A stretch of 54,605 nucleotides of DNA, from the NCBI GenBank assembly GCA_913057825.1, contig CAJXOW010000019.1, forward strand, positions 1 through 54,605. Reading direction: 5' to 3'. The notes under the pieces are model-generated. The model was not told the DNA's origin. It saw only the letters and a list, made by a program, of their open reading frames with translations, and made no database searches. Origin of the DNA: an uncultured Balneolaceae bacterium (GTDB taxonomy: Bacteria > Bacteroidota > Rhodothermia > Balneolales > Balneolaceae). The translations under genes were made by a program, and so were the position numbers. Within the stretch, counting starts at the first letter, position 1; every line of letters starts with the position of its first letter. Below are positions 18,838 through 26,846 of this stretch, piece after piece.

Positions 18838-19860
18838 GTGAAACGTTCATCCATATCTGATATAGCTAAACGACTGGGGGTATCCAATACCCTGGTCTCA
18901 ATGGTTTTAAATGGAAAAGCCAAAGAAAATCGAATAAGTGAAGAAACCATTAAACGTGTGTTTGAAGTGGCCAAAGAACTCAATTATCAGCCCAATCAAT
19001 TGGCGCGTGGATTACGTACGGGAAAATCCAAAACTATCGGACTGATAGTAGCTGATATCTCAAATCCATTTTTCTCACGAATCGGCAGAAAAATTGAAGA
19101 TGAAGCAAGTAAATATGGATACCATGTAATATTTTGCAGTTCCGATGAAAATACGCAAAAAACAAAAACACTAATAAATGTATTGAATGAACGTCAGGTT
19201 GACGGTTTTATCATCTCTCCCACGGCAGGAAGCCAACAGCAAATAAAAGAACTGCTGGATAGTGACATTCCCGTAGTCCTTATCGACCGATATTTTACGG
19301 AGCTGGAAACTAATTATATAGCCATCGATAATTATACCTCCTCCTACAAAATCGTCAAATCCCTTATTGTTCAAGGATATAAACGCATTGGCTCCCTGTT
19401 TTTCAATACAGATATGGTCCACATGAAACATCGTATGAACGGCTACAAGGATGCTTGTAAAGAAGCCGGCATCCAACTTGATGAACGTTGGATTCGAAAT
19501 GTAGATTTTGAAAATTTGGAAGAGAGTATTAAAAAAGAGATGAAAGCTCTGATAAGTCCGGAAATTGATTGTGATTCCTTCTTTTTCCCCACCGGAGAAC
19601 TTGCAGTTAAAAGTTTGGAGGGATTAGCCGAAGATGATATTCACATCTTCAATCACACTGGAATCAGCTGCTTCGATGATCCGGAAGCCTTCCATTTCAG
19701 TCCTTTTCCAGTAATAACGCTGACACAACCCATCAATGAAATCGGGAATAAAGCAATTGATATTATCATGGAAGAAATCGAGTCTGAAAATGAGGTCGAC
19801 TCTCCCCGTAAGGTGATCCTTGATTCTCACATCCTGGAACGACGTTACGAGTCTCACTAG
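18838..19860 (+). CDS. LacI-family transcriptional regulator
   Basis: A 340-residue DNA-binding regulator starting at GTG. Residues 1-60 form the LacI helix-turn-helix and hinge (SDIAKRLGVSNTLVSMVLNGK; NQLARGLRTGKSKTIGLI). Residues about 60-335 are a periplasmic-binding-protein-like sugar sensor (ADISNPFFSRIGRKIEDEA, VDGFIISPT, DIPVVLIDRY, GYKRIGSLF). It sits directly upstream of the kinase-isomerase-lipoprotein genes and diverges from the GH92 gene, so it probably represses this locus until a sugar or sugar phosphate binds. The palindromes at 3855, 13542, 18479 and 19902 are candidate binding sites. The ligand is unknown; D-arabinose, D-ribulose or L-fucose derivatives are plausible. Confidence 0.92.
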   Translation: MKRSSISDIAKRLGVSNTLVSMVLNGKAKENRISEETIKRVFEVAKELNYQPNQLARGLRTGKSKTIGLIVADISNPFFSRIGRKIEDEASKYGYHVIFCSSDENTQKTKTLINVLNERQVDGFIISPTAGSQQQIKELLDSDIPVVLIDRYFTELETNYIAIDNYTSSYKIVKSLIVQGYKRIGSLFFNTDMVHMKHRMNGYKDACKEAGIQLDERWIRNVDFENLEESIKKEMKALISPEIDCDSFFFPTGELAVKSLEGLAEDDIHIFNHTGISCFDDPEAFHFSPFPVITLTQPINEIGNKAIDIIMEEIESENEVDSPRKVILDSHILERRYESH

Positions 19861-19901
19861 TTTCTATCTGCTCATGGAATCCATAACAAATTTGTTTTTT
19901 T

Positions 19902-19917
19902 ACTAAAAGGTTTTAGT
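19902..19917. promoter_or_regulatory. Candidate LacI-type operator (kinase operon)
   Basis: ACTAAAAGGTTTTAGT has perfectly complementary 7-bp arms around GG and matches 13 of 16 positions of the shared motif. It lies about 135 bp upstream of the ribulokinase-type gene, just after the regulator gene. Confidence 0.55.
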
Positions 19918-20050
19918 TTTCTTTTTCAACTTGCATTTTCTGATAGTTGCATATCAGTTACTCATGTAGAGTTTTATATAAAATAATTTAGAATTATCTG
20001 CTTACTCATTTAAATTTATACATATTTGGCCATAATTAACTATAAATAAT

Positions 20051-21745
20051 ATGGGTGACAACAAATACGCAATTGGACTTGATTATGGAACAAATTCAGC
20101 GCGCGCACTGATCGTAAACATTGAAACCGGCGGAGAGATTATTACTGCCAGTCAGGAATATCCGGGAGGAGAGAATGGTATTTACTATTCGGAAGACAAT
20201 CCCCTACTGGCCCGACAGTATCCTGGCGATTACGTAACGGTTCTTGAGAGAATTCTTACAAAGATTGTACAGCGGGCAAAATCAAGGCAGATCAAACCTG
20301 ATGAAATTTATGGTATCGGAGTGGCATCCACAGCATCCACCCCCCTTCCCATAAATCATGATGTAAAACCACTGGCACTTAATTCCAAGTTCTCTGATAA
20401 TTATAATGCCTACGCATGGCTCTGGAAAGATCACACCTCAACGGAAGAAGCCCGTCAAATAACCGAACTTGCCCGCAAAATAAGACCAGAGTATCTAAAA
20501 CGTTGCGGGGGAACCTATTCCTCCGAATGGTTCTTTTCAAAAATTTATCATTGCTTAAAAGTAGATCCCGAGGTCTTTGACAATGCTTACACATGGCTGG
20601 AACTTTCGGATTTTATACCTGCCATACTTGCTGATATAAATGACGCCGACAAGATTAAACGCAACGTTTGCGCAGCGGGTCATAAAGCTATGTATGCGGA
20701 AGACTGGGGAGGGCTGCCCGACCGGGAATTTTGGGAGTCTCTGGATGATCGAATGGCCAAAATCAGTGATTTTATGTATGAAAATGCATACGGAGTTGAT
20801 GAACCGGCTGGGTATCTCAGCAAAAAATGGGCTTCAAAAACTGGATTGAAAAAGGGCATACCAATTGCAATGGGTATCATTGATGCTCACGCCGGGGCCA
20901 TCGGAACAGGGGTCGGGGAAAAAACCATGGTAAAGATTATTGGCACTTCAACTTGTGACATAATGGTTGAACCGCCCGATAATGTTGAAGAAAGCATTCC
21001 CGGAACAACCGGTATGGTCTATGGTTCCGTACTTCCTGAATATGTCGGCATTGAGGCTGGTCAACCGGCCGTCGGCGATTTATTCAACTGGTATATAAGT
21101 GAAATTTTGGGGGAAAGTGAAAAAGCTCATCAACAGCTTAGCCAAAAGGCCAAACAACAAGCCACTGGAGAAAGTGGATTACTGGCACTTGATTGGAATA
21201 ATGGAAATCGAAGCATATTGGGGGATCAAAATTTAAGCGGGCTTATCATCGGACAAACCCTTAATACTAAAAATCATGAAATTTACCGCGCCTTAATCGA
21301 ATCCACTGCTTTCGGTTCTTTATCGATTATTGAACGGATGGAAGAGTATGGTATTAGCATCGACAAAGTGATCAGCTGCGGGGGAATTACCAACAAGAAT
21401 CCATTTTTTATGCAACTGTACGCTGATATTTTAAATCGAGAGATTAAAGTTTCTGCAATTTCAGAAACTGTTGCTCTTGGAGCTGCCATTATCGGAGGGT
21501 TTCATGCCTTTATAATGGATGGAGAAAAAACCTCTATACAGAGACTTCAACAGACCATCTGCACCTTACAGGATAGATCTTTTCAGCCGCGTTCTTCCGA
21601 ACGCAAAACATATAAAGAGCTATATTCACTGTACAAAACGTTGCATGATGCATTTGGTGGAGTTGAAGCTTCTCCATCGAATATCGGCCACATTATGAAG
21701 CGATTGAAAGCGATCCAGCAAAAAGCAATAAATGCGAATAATTAG
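20051..21745 (+). CDS. araB: FGGY kinase, ribulokinase (AraB) type
   Basis: A 564-residue cytoplasmic sugar kinase, close in length to E. coli AraB (566). It has the ribulokinase signatures: GLDYGTNSARALI at the N-terminus, GIGVASTASTPLPI, LWKDHTSTEEA, GGTYSSEWFFSKI, a catalytic-base Asp278 in GIIDAHAGAIGTG, and GTSTCDIM for nucleotide binding. AraB-type kinases phosphorylate L- and D-ribulose at O5, and this enzyme is closer to AraB than to L-fuculokinase (FucK). It is followed 53 bp later by the FucI-family isomerase. The pair therefore suggests aldopentose to ketopentose to ketopentose 5-phosphate. I infer D-ribulose as substrate because no L-arabinose isomerase or epimerase gene is nearby. 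Confidence 0.85.
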   Translation: MGDNKYAIGLDYGTNSARALIVNIETGGEIITASQEYPGGENGIYYSEDNPLLARQYPGDYVTVLERILTKIVQRAKSRQIKPDEIYGIGVASTASTPLPINHDVKPLALNSKFSDNYNAYAWLWKDHTSTEEARQITELARKIRPEYLKRCGGTYSSEWFFSKIYHCLKVDPEVFDNAYTWLELSDFIPAILADINDADKIKRNVCAAGHKAMYAEDWGGLPDREFWESLDDRMAKISDFMYENAYGVDEPAGYLSKKWASKTGLKKGIPIAMGIIDAHAGAIGTGVGEKTMVKIIGTSTCDIMVEPPDNVEESIPGTTGMVYGSVLPEYVGIEAGQPAVGDLFNWYISEILGESEKAHQQLSQKAKQQATGESGLLALDWNNGNRSILGDQNLSGLIIGQTLNTKNHEIYRALIESTAFGSLSIIERMEEYGISIDKVISCGGITNKNPFFMQLYADILNREIKVSAISETVALGAAIIGGFHAFIMDGEKTSIQRLQQTICTLQDRSFQPRSSERKTYKELYSLYKTLHDAFGGVEASPSNIGHIMKRLKAIQQKAINANN

Positions 21746-21798
21746 TTCTGAAATTTAAATTAGACCTCATCATACTACCTTAACACAATTTATTACTT

Positions 21799-23508
21799 AT
21801 GAATGCACGAAAACTGAACGATGAACCAAGTGAAGAAACAGGACTTCCAAAAATTGGCGTATTTGCTGCTTGCGATCCCCGAATTGACAAAAAGAGTCGA
21901 AAAAGAAGCAAAAATATTGTAAAAAACGTAGCTGATTCCCTGGCTGGAGAAGTACAATTTACGGATGGGAGTCCGGTACCTGTTGTATATACAGATCTTC
22001 TTATTGACAGTGAACAACAAGCTGACAAAGTAGCTAAACATTTTGTAGAAGAGGGAGTGGATGTTTTAGTCTGCGTCCCTGACACGTGGTCTTTTCCCCA
22101 GTTAACCGTCATATCCCTATTAAGTCATTTCCCCGATGATACCCCCATTAACTTTACCACCGGGAACAGCGGACCTAAGCCGGGGGTAGTGTATACGCAC
22201 GCAACGGCCGGTGCAATTTCACAATATGGCGACATGGTGCACATTAATGTGGGAGATTGGCCGGACCATGGCCTTGAGCCGCAAATGAGTTCGCAAACCA
22301 AAAAGAACTTAGTTGACTGGTGCTACGCCGCCGTCACCTGGAAAGGTTTGCAAGGACGCCGTATCGTGGTATTCGGCCATGATTCCATGGGTATGGAAAC
22401 TGCCTTGCCTCATGTACTGGAAACTCGCAACCAATTTGGCATTGAGATAACACGCCTTGACATGAAATTACTGGCGGATATGGTCAAAAAGGAAGCCTAT
22501 GACCATGCTGAATTAGAGGAACTTAAGAACTGGTTGTATAAACATGCCAAAGACCGAATTGAACTACCGGAGGATAAAGACGAAGAAAGGCTCGAACAAA
22601 GCCTGAGCCTCTATTTGATTATCAGGGATTTAATGGATGAACTTAACGCAATAGGCGGGGGATTCATGAGTCAACTCGAATGGGGGTCCGACAAACGTGG
22701 CATTCCCCTTCCTGTGGCTGATATCATGGAATCGCTCTTCAACAGTACATTTGATCATAATGGTCCTAAACCAGTAACGCCCTTTGCCACAGAAGCTGAT
22801 GTTCAAGCCATTCTTACTCAATTATTTATGACCTGGCTTTCAGGCGGCCAACCTCCCCTTTTCATGGATTTTAGAAAAGTCTGGGAACCGTTTGAAATAG
22901 AAAATTTAGCAGATGAAACAAATACCACGCTGCCTCAAAATGAAGAATGGGTTAAAAAGGGTTTTGTTGACGGAGTTAATTCCGGGTCGGCTTCCTTCAA
23001 CTGGGCGGGACAACCCGGCACTGATCCAGAGGAACTGATGCAGCGAATCTCCTTCCCAAAAGCGGTTGAATACTTCTTCTATTTGGGCAATTCCGTTCAT
23101 TTTATATCACCAGCCGGAATCGAAGGAATCGCTGCCCGGCTAGCCTACAGTTCACTTTCCGGAATGTTTTCAATGTTCTGGGATGAAGCCGAAACCGTAC
23201 GTCCCCCGGAAAAAATGACCGATGAAATTGTAAATAATGCCAACCCGACTTGGCCTCACACATTTATCATGCCTCGCCATGCTACGATGACAGAATATAA
23301 GCAATATGCTCCTGCGAATCATTTTCACATGACTTGGAGTTTAGAAACAGCACGCCTGCAATATTGGATGGATCTGGCTAACGTACTCTCTGTGGCCCCA
23401 TGGCAAAACAAACCGGAATTCCGTGAGGGAATTGATCGACCCCAGCCGCTACTGTATTTGCTCAATGGCGGAGCCAAAAAAACCAAAATGCTTAGGAAAA
23501 AACAATGA
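21799..23508 (+). CDS. L-fucose/D-arabinose isomerase family protein
   Basis: A 569-residue cytoplasmic isomerase of the FucI fold (E. coli FucI is 591). It aligns over most of its length: GHDSMGME, YDHAELEEL, SLYLIIRDLMD, FNSTFDHNG, VNSGSA and TWPHTFIMPR. The Mn2+-binding residues of FucI have counterparts Glu332 (FATEAD), Asp357 (FMDFRK) and His508 or His510 (ANHFH). FucI converts L-fucose to L-fuculose and D-arabinose to D-ribulose. The adjacent ribulokinase-type kinase and the lack of a fuculose-phosphate aldolase favour D-arabinose here. The next gene starts within its stop codon (ATGA overlap), implying translational coupling. Identity to FucI is clearly partial, so the real substrate could differ; I give no gene symbol. 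Confidence 0.85.
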   Translation: MNARKLNDEPSEETGLPKIGVFAACDPRIDKKSRKRSKNIVKNVADSLAGEVQFTDGSPVPVVYTDLLIDSEQQADKVAKHFVEEGVDVLVCVPDTWSFPQLTVISLLSHFPDDTPINFTTGNSGPKPGVVYTHATAGAISQYGDMVHINVGDWPDHGLEPQMSSQTKKNLVDWCYAAVTWKGLQGRRIVVFGHDSMGMETALPHVLETRNQFGIEITRLDMKLLADMVKKEAYDHAELEELKNWLYKHAKDRIELPEDKDEERLEQSLSLYLIIRDLMDELNAIGGGFMSQLEWGSDKRGIPLPVADIMESLFNSTFDHNGPKPVTPFATEADVQAILTQLFMTWLSGGQPPLFMDFRKVWEPFEIENLADETNTTLPQNEEWVKKGFVDGVNSGSASFNWAGQPGTDPEELMQRISFPKAVEYFFYLGNSVHFISPAGIEGIAARLAYSSLSGMFSMFWDEAETVRPPEKMTDEIVNNANPTWPHTFIMPRHATMTEYKQYAPANHFHMTWSLETARLQYWMDLANVLSVAPWQNKPEFREGIDRPQPLLYLLNGGAKKTKMLRKKQ

Positions 23509-24767
23509 TATACTACTTTAACCTATTTAGTCTAATTTTTGCTGTAATGCTTCTACTGCAAATCGGGTGTACTCCAAATAGTGAATCATCCAACCAACAA
23601 ACTCGTGTAGCCGATTCCACCTATGCTCAAAATACATTTGGCAGCGATCTTCAGTTTCTGAAAAAACACACCGAAACCATTGTACTGTCGAACAAAAAGA
23701 GTCAAATCCTCGTAACCCCAAAAATGCAGGGGCGAGTTATGACAAGTACGTTGGATGGGCTTTCAGGCCGAAGCCTTGGGTGGGTCAATAACGACCTTAT
23801 CGCCTCGGGAAAGATCAAAGAGCATTTTACGCCCTACGGAGGAGAAGATCGCTTTTGGATAGGACCTGAAGGGGGACAGTATTCCGTCTTCTTTAAACCA
23901 GGTACTCAAATGGATTTTGAAAATTGGTACGTGCCAAAAGCTTTTAATACTGAAATGTGGACACTTGTCTCTCAGAGTAATGATCAACTGACCGTCGAAA
24001 AAAACATGCAGTTGACAAATTTTAAAAATTATAAATTTGATGTGCATGTAAATCGCACCATTCAACTCCTGAATCCGGTCGATGTAGATAGCTTGTTAAA
24101 TATTGAAGTACCTGAGAAATTAAAACAGGTGGCTTTTGAATCATCAAACACAATTACGAATGTGGGTGACCGTAAATGGACGCGAAAAACCGGAGCTCTC
24201 TCCATTTGGATATTGAGCATGTTTTCGCCTTCCCCTGGAGTTACCGTGGCCATTCCTTATAAAGAGGGACCGAAAGAAGAACTTGGTCCTATTTTAACCA
24301 CCGACTACTTTGGGGAAATAAATGAGGAGAGACTTAGCATCAATGATGGCATGATCTATTACTATACGGACGGTAAAAAGCGAAGCAAGCTTGGAGTCGG
24401 CCCCCGCCGGGCTAAATCTGTGGCCGGTTACTATGACCCCAACAATCAAATACTGACCATCTTACAATTTTCCCTACCGAAAAATAATAACGACTATGTC
24501 AATTCACTTTGGAAACATCAAGAGCACCCTTACGGAGGAGATGTCGTAAATGCCTATAACGACGGTCCGCTCGAAGATGGTAGTCAGCTTGGACCATTCT
24601 TTGAACTGGAAAGTTCCTCTCCTGCCGCCTTTCTTGATTCTGACCAATCAATGAATCACAAGCACCGGATCTTTCATTTCAAAGGCAATGAACAGGAGAT
24701 GAATAATATTGCTCAAAAAGTGCTTGGAGTGGGATTAGAAAAAATTAAATCCGCTTTCAATAAATGA
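23505..24767 (+). CDS. Lipoprotein of unknown function, DUF4380/DUF6786-like
   Basis: A 420-residue predicted lipoprotein: hydrophobic segment and lipobox LQIGC with Cys22. The mature part is beta-rich and carries motifs I associate with aldose-1-epimerase-like DUF4380/DUF6786 proteins: VTPKMQGRVMTST, YGGEDRFWIGPEGGQYSVFF, FELESSSPAAF. This family assignment is from memory of the motif pattern. It overlaps the isomerase gene by 4 bases and is the last gene of the kinase-isomerase operon. A role in binding or mutarotation of the released sugar in the periplasm would fit, but this is inference. It is notable that an envelope lipoprotein is coupled to a cytoplasmic isomerase. Confidence 0.7.
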   Translation: MIYYFNLFSLIFAVMLLLQIGCTPNSESSNQQTRVADSTYAQNTFGSDLQFLKKHTETIVLSNKKSQILVTPKMQGRVMTSTLDGLSGRSLGWVNNDLIASGKIKEHFTPYGGEDRFWIGPEGGQYSVFFKPGTQMDFENWYVPKAFNTEMWTLVSQSNDQLTVEKNMQLTNFKNYKFDVHVNRTIQLLNPVDVDSLLNIEVPEKLKQVAFESSNTITNVGDRKWTRKTGALSIWILSMFSPSPGVTVAIPYKEGPKEELGPILTTDYFGEINEERLSINDGMIYYYTDGKKRSKLGVGPRRAKSVAGYYDPNNQILTILQFSLPKNNNDYVNSLWKHQEHPYGGDVVNAYNDGPLEDGSQLGPFFELESSSPAAFLDSDQSMNHKHRIFHFKGNEQEMNNIAQKVLGVGLEKIKSAFNK

Positions 24768-24937
24768 ATATATTATGATTCGGGGGACAAACTTTTAAAT
24801 GGTTGGTTGTTAAAACTCTACGGGCTGAATAGATTTTTAATATCTGTGGATTTGTCAATTTTTTTGTTTTTCAGGCAAGCTCCCATTGCATATTGCAGCA
24901 CCAATCAAGTATAACTATTAGTCATAATTCAAAGAAG

Positions 24938-26638
24938 TCACTTCATCAGCACCATCTTCCGGGTTAGCGTCTTACCGCTTTCGGTTTGGAGGCGGTAATA
25001 GTAAACCCCGTTTGCCAATCCGCCGCCGTCGAATTGTACGGTGTGTCTTCCGGCCGATACGATCCCGTTTACGAGCGTCTTGATCTCTCTTCCCATGCTG
25101 TTATGAACGGTGAGCGTCACCTTTTGCGCGGTGGGGAAGTTGAATTTTATGCGTGTCGTCGGGTTGAAAGGGTTGGGATAGTTTTGGTGAAGGCTGATTT
25201 CCTCCGGCGTTCCGCTTCGATCTTTAATATCCGTAGACTGCGGGACGTCCTCCCCGGTGTTGTCATCATAAAATTCCCTTACCCGCTTCAGCTCCTGCTT
25301 CATCATAGCTTGCACGTCTGAATACGCTGAATCTCCATACACATTATCCATCTCGTAGGGATCTTTCTCCAGATCGTACAACTCCCACGGATTATCGTCC
25401 GCCGCCAGCGTATAAAAATAGAGGATCTTGTACCGTTCGGTTCGGACCCCATAGTGAGGCTCTACCCCGCCAAAGTCCTCTTCATAAAAGTGAAAATACA
25501 TCGAATTGCGCCAGCCGGTCACTTGTTCCCCTTTCAGCAGGGGGCGTAAACTTCGTCCCTGCATATCTCCCGGCACCTCTGCACCGGCGTAATCCAGGAA
25601 GGTTTCCGGGAAGTCAAGATTCAGAACGATATCATTATTTACACTGCCGGCAGGTATTTCAGGGGGATATCGAACAATCAGGGGAATCTGAAGCGCGTCT
25701 TCATAGCTGATTCGTTTATCCAGATACCCGTGATCGCCCAGGAAGTATCCATTATCGGTCGTATATATGACCACTGTATTTTCTCTCAAATTATTTCGAT
25801 CCAGGTAATCCATTAACCGGCCGATGTTTTCATCGATCCCCATCACGGTTTCCAAATAGGGATTCATAAAATCCTGATATTTCTCGCGTCTTGTTTCATT
25901 AGAGGGGCCCCATACACTCCTTTCTTTTGCAGTCCGCGATTTACCTTCATAGTCATCATATATAGATTCCGGCAAGGGAGCTTTGCGATTATCGTAGTTC
26001 TGACTATGTCGACGCGCGGGATTAAAGGGCGCGTGGGAAGCCTTGTGATGCGACATGATAAAGAAGGGCTTGTCGGTATTCTGAGCCTTATCGATGGTAT
26101 CCATGGTCAGATCATTGATGATATCGGTAGCATATCCTTCGATGGTCTGCAGCCCGTCTTTGCCCTTCTCATAAAACCGCGGATCGAAATACCGGCCCTG
26201 ACCGGGCAGGCGAATCCAGTAATCGAAATTCGTGGGCGTACTTTTTAAATGCCATTTACCCACCATGGCGGTATAATAGCCCGCCTCCTGCAGCAATCCC
26301 TGCACTGTTTGCTGGGTACCGTCAAAATTGGCGTAGATATTGGTTTTAACCCCGTTTTTGTGGCTGTACTTGCCGGTCAAAATGGTCGCCCGACTGGGCG
26401 CACAAAGTGAATTCGTCACATAACAATTGTCAAATCGCATTCCCTCTTCGGCCAATCGATCCAGATTGGGTGTTTCAACCAAATCTCCTCCATAAGCGCT
26501 AATCGCATCCTCGTCATGATCGTCGGTCATGATGAACAGGATGTTGGGACGTTGCCGGCCCTGATCCCAAAGACCGGTCGGGAGCAACGCTCCCAGGCTG
26601 GTCCCTGTTATTAGTCGTAAGGCGTTTCTGCGATCCAT
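24938..26638 (-). CDS. Type I sulfatase with T9SS sorting domain
   Basis: A 566-residue formylglycine-dependent sulfatase. After an N-terminal twin-Arg segment (MDRRNALRL, then hydrophobic GTSLGALLP) comes the alkaline-phosphatase-like fold: metal-binding ILFIMTDDHDED (about 34-45), the maturation motif CAPSR with Cys79, GKWHLKS, and DNGYFLGDHG with metal-ligand residues. The last ~80 residues are a type A T9SS domain (NYPNPFNPTTRIKF to KMVLMK). It probably removes sulfate esters from algal-type polysaccharide at the cell surface. It is the downstream member of a tandem pair; the protein is roughly 55-60% identical (by eye) to its neighbour at 26847. No formylglycine-generating or anaerobic sulfatase-maturating enzyme gene is present in the window. 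Confidence 0.93.
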   Translation of the reverse strand: MDRRNALRLITGTSLGALLPTGLWDQGRQRPNILFIMTDDHDEDAISAYGGDLVETPNLDRLAEEGMRFDNCYVTNSLCAPSRATILTGKYSHKNGVKTNIYANFDGTQQTVQGLLQEAGYYTAMVGKWHLKSTPTNFDYWIRLPGQGRYFDPRFYEKGKDGLQTIEGYATDIINDLTMDTIDKAQNTDKPFFIMSHHKASHAPFNPARRHSQNYDNRKAPLPESIYDDYEGKSRTAKERSVWGPSNETRREKYQDFMNPYLETVMGIDENIGRLMDYLDRNNLRENTVVIYTTDNGYFLGDHGYLDKRISYEDALQIPLIVRYPPEIPAGSVNNDIVLNLDFPETFLDYAGAEVPGDMQGRSLRPLLKGEQVTGWRNSMYFHFYEEDFGGVEPHYGVRTERYKILYFYTLAADDNPWELYDLEKDPYEMDNVYGDSAYSDVQAMMKQELKRVREFYDDNTGEDVPQSTDIKDRSGTPEEISLHQNYPNPFNPTTRIKFNFPTAQKVTLTVHNSMGREIKTLVNGIVSAGRHTVQFDGGGLANGVYYYRLQTESGKTLTRKMVLMK

Positions 26639-26846
26639 TCCTTTTTAATTAATAATTTATGATTTACGATTAATGATTGCTGCGTTTGTAAACCTTATAA
26701 ATCGTTCAATTGCTAATTAAAATTATAATGGGGCATCTTAATATTCCGCATTCAATGAATGCTGCTCTGGAATCAATTAACACCGTACAGAACAGGATTA
26801 AAGATTTAATCATTAATTATTAATCATAAATCATTAATCAATACCG
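26639..26846. repeat. Palindrome-rich ~200 bp module, copy 1
   Basis: The whole gap between the two sulfatase genes is a module repeated at 28602-28803. Its ends are inverted relative to each other: 26648-26678 pairs with 26808-26838 at 27 of 31 positions. The middle holds a perfect 15-nt palindrome GCATTCAATGAATGC (26748-26762) flanked by ATTCC/GGAAT, and a GATTAAA-GA-TTTAATC hairpin (26796-26811). It lies immediately 5' of the 24938-26638 sulfatase and may include its promoter. Confidence 0.85.

Noticed and set aside
21799..23508. L-arabinose isomerase (AraA)
   Set aside because: The adjacent AraB-type kinase suggested it, but length and motifs (GHDSMGME, VNSGSA, TWPHTFIMPR) follow FucI, not AraA.
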